The notes beneath the pieces were generated by a model. The model saw only the letters and a program-made list of their open reading frames with translations. It was not told where the DNA came from and did not search any database. This document shows positions 47,482 to 56,099 of a stretch of 64,000 nt of DNA, in pieces; position 1 is the first letter of the stretch, and each line of letters starts with the position of its first letter. The position numbers and the translations under genes are program-made. The stretch comes from Chryseobacterium sp. 52 (GTDB lineage: Bacteria; Bacteroidota; Bacteroidia; Flavobacteriales; Weeksellaceae): NCBI RefSeq assembly GCF_002754245.1, contig NZ_PEEX01000001.1:868001-932000 (forward strand). Direction: 5' to 3'.

Positions 47482-48036
47482 TTAAGCCTCATTCAGCATT
47501 CCCAGCGCTCCGAAATGTTTTTTAAACTTCTGGATCTTTGGACCTACCACTGCGCTGCAATAGGGTTGTGTAGGATTGACGTTGTAATATCCCTGATGAT
47601 ACTGTTCTGCGGGCCAGAACTTCTCCAGCAGGGATATCTCAGTCACGTATGTTCCAGGCCATTTTCCTGAATCTTCAGAGGATTTCAGAGCTTCTTCTGC
47701 CTTTGCTTTTTCAGCGTCGTCTTTATAATAAATGACAGAACGGTATTGTGTTCCGATGTCATTACCCTGTCTGTTCAGTTGGGTAGGATCGTGAAGAAAG
47801 AAGAATACATCCATCAGCTGTGCGTAAGAAATGATTTTGGGATCGAAAGTGATCTGTACCACTTCAGCGTGTCCGGTTTCTCCTGTACACACTTCTTCAT
47901 AGGTTGGGTTGTCTTTGTGCCCTCCGGTATATCCTGAAACGGCAGCGTGTACGCCTTTAAGCATATTGAAACAGCTTTCCACACACCAGAAGCATCCGCC
48001 TCCGAAAGTGATCTGTTCTACATTATTATTGTCCAT
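47482..48036 (-). CDS. msrA: Peptide-methionine (S)-S-oxide reductase MsrA
   Basis: A 184-residue enzyme that reduces methionine-S-sulfoxide. The active site is GGGCFWC (Cys15 catalytic) near the N-terminus; VSGYTGG, YEEVCTGETGHAEVVQ and DIGTQYRSVIYY follow in family order, and a resolving Cys may lie in YCSAVVGPKI. No signal peptide is present at this start, so it acts in the cytoplasm. The reading frame is single-domain (no MsrB fusion). Confidence 0.96.
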   Translation of the reverse strand: MDNNNVEQITFGGGCFWCVESCFNMLKGVHAAVSGYTGGHKDNPTYEEVCTGETGHAEVVQITFDPKIISYAQLMDVFFFLHDPTQLNRQGNDIGTQYRSVIYYKDDAEKAKAEEALKSSEDSGKWPGTYVTEISLLEKFWPAEQYHQGYYNVNPTQPYCSAVVGPKIQKFKKHFGALGMLNEA

Positions 48037-48197
48037 TATTCTTTAATTATTTTATTGAGTGGTTTTTTCTGTGGTCAGTGGTATAAATTGACTGGAAAAA
48101 CCAATCAAAAGTAAGAAAAACTTTTTCATTTTGTGTGAGAAATCCGTGTAAAAATAATCTGCAATCAATCATTAAATTTCGAGGTAAGACACCAAAA

Positions 48198-48220
48198 AAG
48201 CACCCTAAAAAAGGATGCTT
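48198..48220 (-). terminator. Probable terminator of the ROK gene
   Basis: AAGCACCCT and AGGATGCTT pair with one mismatch over an A-rich loop, 26 bases after the ROK stop on the minus strand. The region between it and msrA (48037-48197) has no supportable gene. Confidence 0.55.
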
Positions 48221-48245
48221 CTGTTCTTATTTTAAAGATGTTCAG

Positions 48246-49214
48246 TTATTTTTCCCAAACCAGGGCACTTGCTCCCAGAATGGCAGCATCGGCTTCGTCC
48301 AGCTCACTGAAAACCAGTTTAACTTTATTTCTAAAGATCGGAAGAAGGTTTCTTTCCATATGAAGTTTTGCGGGCTTCAGGATAAAATCTCCGGCTTTGA
48401 TTACGCCTCCAAATAGTAGAATGGCTTCAGGGGAAGAAAACATAACGAAATTCGCCAAAGCTTCACCCAGTTTCTGTCCTGTATATCTGAACACTTCCAT
48501 AGCGATAGGATCACCCTTCAATGCACATTCATGCACCGTTTTTGAGTTAATCGTTTCTTCCGGATACTGATTCAGCATAGATTCAGGAAATTCTGCCCTC
48601 ATTTTCTTAGCGGTGATTGCAATTCCTGTTGCGGAAGCATATGCTTCCAGACTTCCTTCAGATCCTGTGCTCCAGTGTTTTCTGCCGCCGGGTTTTACAA
48701 TCGTATGACCCAGCTCTCCTGCAAAACCGTCATGCCCGTAAATCAGGCTTCCGTTTGAGATAATTCCACTTCCTACTCCTGTTCCCAGCGTGATCATAAT
48801 GAAATCTTTCATTCCGCGTGCTGCTCCGAAAAGCATTTCTCCAAGCGCTGCTGCATTGGCATCGTTGGTGATGGTACACGGCAGATTGAATTTGGCATTC
48901 ATCAGTTCGCTGAAAGGAACTAGGCCTTTCCAGGGTAAATTAGGTGCCTGCTCTATAGTTCCTTTATAATAGTTGGCATTAGGAGCACCTACCCCGATTC
49001 CGTCAAAGTTTTTCTCTGTACCGTGCTTATCGATCAGGGGTTTAACCTTTTCGTATAAAGCATCGATAAAGTCTTCTACTTTCTCGTACTCATCAGTTCT
49101 CAGATTTCCTTTTTCCAGAACTTCACCGCGGTGGTTTACTACTCCGAACTTTGTATTCGTTCCGCCGATATCAATTCCGAGAGCAACTTGTTTTGATAAA
49201 TCTATTAATGACAT
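48246..49214 (-). CDS. ROK family sugar kinase (glucokinase-like)
   Basis: A 322-residue ROK protein. The ATP-binding motif GIDIGGTNTKFG lies at residues 13-24, and the catalytic region NDANAAALGEMLFGAA and ITLGTGVGSGII are intact. The usual zinc-binding motif (CxCGxxGCxE after the conserved His) is replaced by KHWSTGSEGSLE, so all three cysteines are missing. It has no DNA-binding domain, so it is a kinase and not a repressor. Probable glucose or N-acetylhexosamine kinase. Confidence 0.9.
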   Translation of the reverse strand: MSLIDLSKQVALGIDIGGTNTKFGVVNHRGEVLEKGNLRTDEYEKVEDFIDALYEKVKPLIDKHGTEKNFDGIGVGAPNANYYKGTIEQAPNLPWKGLVPFSELMNAKFNLPCTITNDANAAALGEMLFGAARGMKDFIMITLGTGVGSGIISNGSLIYGHDGFAGELGHTIVKPGGRKHWSTGSEGSLEAYASATGIAITAKKMRAEFPESMLNQYPEETINSKTVHECALKGDPIAMEVFRYTGQKLGEALANFVMFSSPEAILLFGGVIKAGDFILKPAKLHMERNLLPIFRNKVKLVFSELDEADAAILGASALVWEK

Positions 49215-49298
49215 TTCTATTTATAAATTCTAAAGGGTTAAAATTATAAAAAAGATTGTATTAATGAATTATTAACAAAACTTTTATTTAAAAAAAAT

Positions 49299-50507
49299 TT
49301 AAGCTGTTTTAACGGGTTTCTTTTTTCTTCTTCCCCACCAGACCATGAATCCTGTTACCGGAAGTGATGCACAGATCAGGCTGACAATGAATGCAATGAT
49401 CTTTGTAGGAAGTCCTAAAATAGATCCTACATGGATGTCATAGTTGGCTCCCACTACTTTTTCACCGAAGTTTTTGTCCTTAGGATCATGGGTATGAAGG
49501 AGTTCCCCTGAGTTTTCATCAAAAATCAGGCTGCTGCTTTTGTGATAAGAATAAGAAAGATGTTTTACGTAGACTTCGAAGTTCGGATGCTCATGATCGT
49601 CCATATGTTCATGTCCGAGATCGATGGCGAAACCGAAAGCGTCAGGGTATTTCTTATTGACTGTATTGATGATTTTATCCAGCGTTCCTTCTGTTCTTAA
49701 TTCTATGGGAGCTTTTGTTTTAATGTGGGAAAAATCCGGATAGGTGGTTTCCCCGCCGGAGAATATCACATAGATCATCGCCTGTACCACAAAGTACGCA
49801 TAGAAGAGTCCTGTAATCGTGAAGACTAAAGCAAAGATGGAAGAATAAAAACCCAGGATGTTGTGAAGGTCATAATTCTTTCTTTTCCAGCTTTTTATAT
49901 TTTTCCATTTGAAAGACAAACGCTGTTTTCTGGCTGATTTGTTTTTAGGCCACCACAGCACAATTCCTGTGATGAGCATGATGAGGAAGATAATCACGGG
50001 AATTCCTACAACATAAGGTCCCCAGTCCTGCTTCAAAAGGAAGCTCCAGTGGATCATTTTTACAATATTGAAGAATCCGTTCTTTTCATCATATGTTCTG
50101 AGAACTTTCCCCGTATAAGGGTTTACGTAGGCTGCTTTATAGATCGGGAGTTCATCAAAATAGTTCCATGCTTTTGTATTGTGTTCATACCAGTAAAATA
50201 TGTATGATCTTTTTTTGTCGATAGGAACATTTACCCAGTGAACGGGATACTTTTCTTTTACCTGCTGGGTAACAGATTTTTCCATCATTCTTATTGGAAG
50301 AACCTGTTTCTGCTCTATATTCTGTTCGTTGTGAAAGATAACATCCTTTCTGGTGAGGTTTTCTAATTCGTCCTTAAAAACATAGAGTGCTCCTGTAATG
50401 GAAATGATAAAGATCAGAAATCCGATCCCCAGACCAAACCACAAATGCAGCTTGGCTGACCATTTTTTAAAGAACCCCGGTTTATTTTTATGATGTTTTT
50501 TCTTCAT
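49299..50507 (-). CDS. PepSY-associated membrane protein (copy 1)
   Basis: A 402-residue inner-membrane protein with four or more helices. It shows the family's start (FFKKWSAKLHLWFGLGIGFLIFIISITGALYVFKDEL), the central IHWSFLLKQDWGPYVVGIPV and GIVLWWPKNK, and the late DIHVGSILGLPTKIIAFIVSLI. Such proteins lie beside TonB-dependent siderophore receptors and probably serve as ferric-siderophore reductases using haem between conserved histidines; the enzymatic role is inferred. It is the third gene of a PepSY-receptor-PepSY series and a paralogue of the gene at 52676. Confidence 0.88.
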   Translation of the reverse strand: MKKKHHKNKPGFFKKWSAKLHLWFGLGIGFLIFIISITGALYVFKDELENLTRKDVIFHNEQNIEQKQVLPIRMMEKSVTQQVKEKYPVHWVNVPIDKKRSYIFYWYEHNTKAWNYFDELPIYKAAYVNPYTGKVLRTYDEKNGFFNIVKMIHWSFLLKQDWGPYVVGIPVIIFLIMLITGIVLWWPKNKSARKQRLSFKWKNIKSWKRKNYDLHNILGFYSSIFALVFTITGLFYAYFVVQAMIYVIFSGGETTYPDFSHIKTKAPIELRTEGTLDKIINTVNKKYPDAFGFAIDLGHEHMDDHEHPNFEVYVKHLSYSYHKSSSLIFDENSGELLHTHDPKDKNFGEKVVGANYDIHVGSILGLPTKIIAFIVSLICASLPVTGFMVWWGRRKKKPVKTA

Positions 50508-50558
50508 ATCGCCTTTAAAAGTATCGCAAAGATATGTTTTACTTTTTATTTAGTTTAA

Positions 50559-52676
50559 TTAAAATTTATATTCAAGCATCAGTGTTCCTCTCCTTCCCAG
50601 TGAGTTGACAAATTCGCTGTCACGTGCAGACCACCAGGCAATCGCAGGCTGGTAGATTCTATTGAATACATTTTCAACCCCTGCAGATACCCTCCAGTTT
50701 TTATTGACTTCGAAGCTTGCTTTAAAATTAAAAACAGTGTATTCAGGAACATAACCTTCTCCGTATGTAAACATTCCCGTTTTGGGATTGGCCTGGAACC
50801 TGTCCTGCTGAAAGGCGTGAAGCATATCAACCCCGAGAGATAAAGACTGTATAGGTTTTGCCTGAATGTAAGCAAGGACTTTAGGGGCAGAAATTCTGCT
50901 GTTGTTTATTTTTGCTGAATAATCTCCGTCATCTTTTATAGAAGTAATTCCTTCCATCCAGCTGTAGCTTCCTCCGAAATTGATCCATTTTGCAGGCGTA
51001 AAGTTTAAAAATCCTTCAACCCCGTAAACGATTTCCGGTGATCTCTGTATCGTTAATGCTCTGTCCGGGCTCTGAACAAATGAAGCGCCTAATTTTGAAG
51101 TGCTTACATAAGAAGTGATTTCGTAATTGATCCATTTTGAGATCTGTCCTGTTGCCCCGAATTCATAGTTGTTGACAATAATCGGTTTGGTTTCAAGATT
51201 TTGAATGGTTCCCTGTGTAGATGTTCTTAAAATTCTTCCCAGCTCATTGATAGAGTAGGACTGTGAGAAGCTTCCAAACAGGTTAAGGAAAGGTTCAATA
51301 TTGTAACGTACTCCTAAGTTGGCGACTAATGCATTATATTTTAAATTTCCACCGGTCACGAAGATGCTTGTTGTGAAAGTTCCGTCACTTTTAATAGAAG
51401 AAAGCGTATTAAAGTCTCCCACCTTAACGTTCATGTTTTCATACCGAAGACCTCCTTTGATGGTTAGTTTTTTCAGTAAATCAATTTTCACCAATACAAA
51501 AGGGGCAAGATTGGTCATATTCATGTCCGGAGTCCAGTAACGGCCGTCTTCCAGCTTCTGAACGGTCTGGTCATTCAGGATGTCCATTCCGTACATGATT
51601 TCAGCCTGCGAATCTTTTGCGTTCCAAAGTTTCGTGTCAAAGTTGAACCGGGCTCCGTATTTTTTAGAGATGACATTAGACTGACCTCCTCCGAAGAAGG
51701 TGTCACTATATCCGTATACCGTTTTGAAATCCTGCATATAAGCATTGACGTTCAATGAAGTCGTTCCCCAGAAAAGGTTTTGATTATCGTAATTGATTCT
51801 GAAGTTATGATTTCTGGGTGTTCCCTGAGGTGTCGTTTCAAGATTTTTTCCAACGCCTTCTCCAATGGTTGGTGTGATGCCGTACTTTCCTGTTTTTAAC
51901 CCTAAATTAAGGTCTGATCTGGATGAATAGCCAATATAAGAGGCTTCCACTCTCTGATCTTCATTGATATTGTACCCTACTTTAAGCATGCCGTTGTAGT
52001 TGTCCATCTTCGCAGGGCTGTAGGTAGGAGTAAGGCTAACGCCGGCTGCATCTTTCATGTAGCCGGTTCTTTCATAGGCAAGGGAAAAAACATAATCAAA
52101 TTTATTTACCTTTCCGGATAACAGCTGACTGGCTCTTACTCCCAGGGTTCCGCCATACGTCTGGCCTGTAAAACCAACCTGGGTAAGTCCTGAAATCTTT
52201 TTATCAGATTTGCTTCTTCGTGTGATGTAGTTGATAATTCCACCGTCTGCGCCATTTCCATAGATGGAAGAAGCTCCTTTGATGACTTCGATTCTTTCAA
52301 TAACGGAAGGGTCGATGGATCTCAGATCTCTTGCCCCGTTTCTGAGTGGGGTAGACTGAGGAATTCCGTCAATAAGGACAAGAACCTGGCGCCCTCTTAA
52401 GGTTTGGCCTGTGTTGGAAGTCTGCCCTGAGTTGGTTCCTAAACTGGGAACCGTATACTGAAGAATACTGGTAATATCTGAATTGACGGTCAGCTGAGAC
52501 TGGATCTGCTTTTCAGCAACGATCGTTATAGAGCTGGGTATTTCTTTGATACTTTCTTTTTTTCTGGAAGCAGTCATCACGACTTCATCCACGCTGTTGG
52601 TCTGCAGGCTGTCTTTAACCTGCGCAAAAGTAGTAACTGATCCTAAACATGCAGCTGATAAAAGTACTTTTTTCAT
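50559..52676 (-). CDS. TonB-dependent siderophore receptor (between PepSY genes)
   Basis: A 705-residue outer-membrane receptor. The start at 52676 (MKKVLLSAACLGSVTTFAQ) gives a signal peptide. It overlaps the upstream PepSY stop by one base (TAATG), so translation is coupled. The plug has the TonB-box-like DEVVMTASRK, RGRQVLVLIDGIPQST and SIYGNGADGGIINYITRR; the barrel ends with LMLEYKF. Pairing with PepSY proteins on both sides points to ferric siderophore or haem import. Confidence 0.88.
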   Translation of the reverse strand: MKKVLLSAACLGSVTTFAQVKDSLQTNSVDEVVMTASRKKESIKEIPSSITIVAEKQIQSQLTVNSDITSILQYTVPSLGTNSGQTSNTGQTLRGRQVLVLIDGIPQSTPLRNGARDLRSIDPSVIERIEVIKGASSIYGNGADGGIINYITRRSKSDKKISGLTQVGFTGQTYGGTLGVRASQLLSGKVNKFDYVFSLAYERTGYMKDAAGVSLTPTYSPAKMDNYNGMLKVGYNINEDQRVEASYIGYSSRSDLNLGLKTGKYGITPTIGEGVGKNLETTPQGTPRNHNFRINYDNQNLFWGTTSLNVNAYMQDFKTVYGYSDTFFGGGQSNVISKKYGARFNFDTKLWNAKDSQAEIMYGMDILNDQTVQKLEDGRYWTPDMNMTNLAPFVLVKIDLLKKLTIKGGLRYENMNVKVGDFNTLSSIKSDGTFTTSIFVTGGNLKYNALVANLGVRYNIEPFLNLFGSFSQSYSINELGRILRTSTQGTIQNLETKPIIVNNYEFGATGQISKWINYEITSYVSTSKLGASFVQSPDRALTIQRSPEIVYGVEGFLNFTPAKWINFGGSYSWMEGITSIKDDGDYSAKINNSRISAPKVLAYIQAKPIQSLSLGVDMLHAFQQDRFQANPKTGMFTYGEGYVPEYTVFNFKASFEVNKNWRVSAGVENVFNRIYQPAIAWWSARDSEFVNSLGRRGTLMLEYKF

Positions 52677-53872
52677 TATATTTTCTTTCCTTGTTTTTTT
52701 TGTTTTCCCCACCATACTAAAAACCCTGTTACAGGAAGCGAGGTACAGATGAGTCCGGTAATGAACCATAAGATTTTTCCAAAAAGCCCGAAATAAGAGC
52801 CCGTGTGGATGTCGTAGTTGGCATTGGCGTATTTTTCGGCGTTGCTCAGTTTCTGATGAGGTTTTTCTGCCAGCAGTTTGCCTGAGTATTTGTCAAAGAT
52901 CAATGCATTTCTTTCGCTGAAGCGTCCTTCTTCGCCATAGACTGTTACTGGGATATTTTTTAATTCTTTTCCTTTCTTATTTTTTCCGTTTAATGGAATT
53001 CTAAAGCTGGAAGATCGGGCATATAGTTTTCTGGTTTCCTGGGCAGCAAGGTCATAAACCGAGCTGTTTTTTGCCATCAGGGAGTCCGGGGATTTCATTT
53101 CCTTTTCTTTCGGCAGTTCTGTGGAACCTGATAAGGCAAGGTTGAATGTGTTTTTTACATACGGATAGGCAAAATAAATTCCCGTAATACTGATGAGCAG
53201 GGCAAAAAATGATGCATAGAAACCTAATACATTATGAAGGTCATAGTTTCTTCGTTTCCAGGTTTTCACGTTTTTCCAGCTGAACCAGATCCTTCCTTTT
53301 CGGGCGTTTTTATTTTTAGGCCACCATAAAATAATTCCGGTGATCAGCATGAAGATAAACAGTACCGTAGGAATTCCCACAACATATTTTCCCCATTCGG
53401 AGTTGAGAAGAAGACTCCAGTGGATGTATTTCAGGATATTGAAGACATTATATTTTTCATCGTAAACGGCTAAAATTTTTCCGTTGTACTGATCCACATA
53501 GACCAGCTTGTTGATTTTGACTTCTTCAAAATAATTCCAGCCTTTTTTATTTTTTTCGTAGTATGAAAAACGGTAGGATTTGTTTTTGTCCAAAGGGATT
53601 TCCACGGCATTCAGCGGAAACTTTTCATTGACTTCCAGACTGACTTTTTCCTTCAGAATAGTGATAGAAAGGGGTGATGAAGCTGTTTCCTTTACATATA
53701 TGGCTTCTTTCCGCAGGCTGTTCTGTATTTCGTCTTTAAAAACATATAAAGTCCCAGTAAGTGAGACGATGAAAACAATGATCCCAACAGACAAACCAAA
53801 CCACAAATGCAGTTTGGCAGACCATTTCTTTGTAAAAGAAACTTTCTTTTTATGAGTATGTTTTTTCTTCAT
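52676..53872 (-). CDS. PepSY-associated membrane protein (copy 2)
   Basis: A 398-residue paralogue of the protein at 49299. It has the same frame: FTKKWSAKLHLWFGLSVGIIVFIVSLTGTLYVFKDE, IHWSLLLNSEWGKYVVGIPT, IILWWPKNKNARK and a late NYDIHTGSYFGLFGKILW. The stop codon overlaps the receptor start by one base. It probably reduces or processes siderophore-bound iron at the inner membrane. The terminator upstream (53877-53906) suggests its own promoter or partial read-through from the receptor pair. Confidence 0.88.
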   Translation of the reverse strand: MKKKHTHKKKVSFTKKWSAKLHLWFGLSVGIIVFIVSLTGTLYVFKDEIQNSLRKEAIYVKETASSPLSITILKEKVSLEVNEKFPLNAVEIPLDKNKSYRFSYYEKNKKGWNYFEEVKINKLVYVDQYNGKILAVYDEKYNVFNILKYIHWSLLLNSEWGKYVVGIPTVLFIFMLITGIILWWPKNKNARKGRIWFSWKNVKTWKRRNYDLHNVLGFYASFFALLISITGIYFAYPYVKNTFNLALSGSTELPKEKEMKSPDSLMAKNSSVYDLAAQETRKLYARSSSFRIPLNGKNKKGKELKNIPVTVYGEEGRFSERNALIFDKYSGKLLAEKPHQKLSNAEKYANANYDIHTGSYFGLFGKILWFITGLICTSLPVTGFLVWWGKQKKQGKKI

Positions 53873-53876
53873 AGCA

Positions 53877-53906
53877 AAAAGTTAACCTCCGAAGAGGCTA
53901 ACTTTT
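53877..53906 (-). terminator. Internal terminator in the receptor cluster
   Basis: AAAAGTTAACCTC pairs with GAGGCTAACTTTT (one mismatch) around a 4-base loop and leads into a T tract on the minus strand, 7 bases after the receptor stop. It would partly separate the two upstream receptors from the PepSY-receptor-PepSY set. Confidence 0.7.
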
Positions 53907-53912
53907 GATTAT

Positions 53913-56069
53913 TTAAAATTTATATCCTATTGATAATCTCCAGTTACGCGGAGCATTGTAGATCCATGCATATGAACCGTCGTCTGGTCTGTATCCGCTA
54001 TAAAGCTTTCTGTTCAGAACATTGTTCAGCAATAGATTAACATCGAATTTTTTGGCTACATAAGAGATCCCGAAGTTGGTGTCAAAGTAATCTTCAAGGC
54101 TTTGATCCTGCTTGGCGCTTGTTCCAAACCAGGACTGTCTTCCTCCCTGGTATTGATATCCGGCTGAAATACCGAATCCTTTTAGATGACCGTGCTCAAA
54201 TCTGTAGCTCAGCCATGTATTTTGCACGTTTTTGGCATTTCCGGGGGACTGCTGACCGATAAGTTCAGGAGTATTGTCTTTTATGGTTTTAGCGTCTGTG
54301 TAAGCGTAGTTAACAACAATATTTAATCCTTTGATGATTTCCCCTTTGATATCTGCTTCAAAACCTCTTGCTCTCTGCTCTCCTGTTGCTACCTGAAAGG
54401 CAATTCCGTTGTTCTGGTCTTTACTTCCATTGGTCAGAATATTCTGTCTTCTGATTTCATAAACGGCAAAAGTTGAATTCCACTTACCACCAAACCAATC
54501 TTTTTTTAATCCTACCTCTAAGTTCTGTCCTCTAAAAGGATCTGTTATTTTTGTTTGATTAATTCCTGTTCCAGATTGCGGAACGAATGTCTTATCAAAT
54601 ATTCCATAAGCTGACAAATCCTCATTAATTGAATAACTGATTCCCACTCTAGGTGTAAATTCGCCGGCTTTATCTTTAGGCACAATGTTTCCTTCAGAAT
54701 AATATGGGTATCCTGCGAACGTAGTTCCGCTGGTGTATCTTCCTGCTAATGTAACACGTAGCTTATTATTGAACATTTCGATCTGATCCTGTGCGTAGTA
54801 TGAGGTATATTTTACACCCTGATCATTATAGAAAGGAGCTGAAGAGTTTAAAGTATAAAAACTATCCGGAGGTAAAGTAGATGGATTTACCCCATATTGT
54901 ACATTCTGAATATTGATTGGGTAAACTCCCGGTCCATATCCTGAGAAATCTGCGTTATATTTTCTATCTCCGTAATCAAATCCTGCAATAATCTTATGAA
55001 CGATATTTCCGGTATTAAGACTACCTCTTAAATACGTCTGGAAAATATGGTTTTTCCCAACTGCCTGCCAGTTGCTTACAGTTCTGTTGAATATATTTTT
55101 ATCGTTCGGGTCAAAAGTTCCCCACCAAGAGCCACCGTCATAGTTCATATCCATGTAAGCATACTGTGTACTCCACACCCAGTCTTTGAATAATTTCTGA
55201 TCCAAAGTCAAGAATAGGCTCTGATCCTTTACTTCTGTTTTTTTGAAGTTTGGGTCGTTAAAGTTAGTATGAACATTTAATGAAGCATAACCGTCATTAG
55301 ACATTAAATAAGCTCCCGGCTGATTGAATTTTAAATATTGATAATTATACTGTGCTGTGAATGTCGTTGTTTTTGTAGGTCTGAACGTAATAGACGGAGC
55401 AATAATTATTTTGCTGGTCTTATCATTTTCTGACCATGATTTGTTGGAACTTCCCATTAAGTTTACACGGTAGTCCAAAACACCATCTTTCACGATAACA
55501 CCGTCAAGATCTGCTTCTCCTCTGAAAAGATTATAGCTTCCGGTTGTGAATCTTACGCTGTTGGCAAATTTTCCTGTAGGTTTTTTTGTCACCACATTAT
55601 AAAATCCGGCAGGGTCGCCCATAGATCCCATGAATCCGGCAGGACCTTTTACGAATTCTATTCTGTCAATAATGGAAGCATCAGGATTGATAGGTCCCCA
55701 TGTTGAAGAAACGTTCATTCCGTTCATATACGTTGCGATACTTGCTCCTCTCATGAAAACATTAGAGTAAACATTGTCCCAGTGTTCCACTTTTCTGGCA
55801 CCACTTACGTTACGGACAATTCCTTCAGACATATTTAAGGTGATCTGATCAGCCAGAACCTGTCCGCTTATAGACTGTACATTCTGAGGAAGTTCAATAA
55901 TCGGAGTCTGTAGCCTTAATGATCCTGAAACCTCATTAAGCTTATATTTTTGATAATATCTTCCGCTGACAACAACTTCTTCAATGTCATTGGATTTAAT
56001 AGTGTCTTTTTGCTGAGCTAAAGCCAACATGGATGTTAAGACCGCTGCTGCTATTGTTATTTTTTTCAT
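53913..56069 (-). CDS. TonB-dependent siderophore receptor
   Basis: A 718-residue receptor with a signal peptide (MKKITIAAAVLTSMLALAQ). The plug has DIEEVVVSGRYY, TPIIELPQNVQSISGQVLADQ and the siderophore-receptor pattern GPAGFMGSMGDPAGFYNVVTKKPTG. The barrel ends with a typical C-terminal aromatic (LSIGYKF). Features agree with the FhuA/FpvA-like group for ferric hydroxamate or catecholate siderophores; the substrate cannot be told. No N-terminal signalling domain. It lies 30 bases after the next receptor gene. Confidence 0.9.
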   Translation of the reverse strand: MKKITIAAAVLTSMLALAQQKDTIKSNDIEEVVVSGRYYQKYKLNEVSGSLRLQTPIIELPQNVQSISGQVLADQITLNMSEGIVRNVSGARKVEHWDNVYSNVFMRGASIATYMNGMNVSSTWGPINPDASIIDRIEFVKGPAGFMGSMGDPAGFYNVVTKKPTGKFANSVRFTTGSYNLFRGEADLDGVIVKDGVLDYRVNLMGSSNKSWSENDKTSKIIIAPSITFRPTKTTTFTAQYNYQYLKFNQPGAYLMSNDGYASLNVHTNFNDPNFKKTEVKDQSLFLTLDQKLFKDWVWSTQYAYMDMNYDGGSWWGTFDPNDKNIFNRTVSNWQAVGKNHIFQTYLRGSLNTGNIVHKIIAGFDYGDRKYNADFSGYGPGVYPINIQNVQYGVNPSTLPPDSFYTLNSSAPFYNDQGVKYTSYYAQDQIEMFNNKLRVTLAGRYTSGTTFAGYPYYSEGNIVPKDKAGEFTPRVGISYSINEDLSAYGIFDKTFVPQSGTGINQTKITDPFRGQNLEVGLKKDWFGGKWNSTFAVYEIRRQNILTNGSKDQNNGIAFQVATGEQRARGFEADIKGEIIKGLNIVVNYAYTDAKTIKDNTPELIGQQSPGNAKNVQNTWLSYRFEHGHLKGFGISAGYQYQGGRQSWFGTSAKQDQSLEDYFDTNFGISYVAKKFDVNLLLNNVLNRKLYSGYRPDDGSYAWIYNAPRNWRLSIGYKF

Positions 56070-56099
56070 TGTAGATGAATAGTGTTTAATTAAAAAAGA

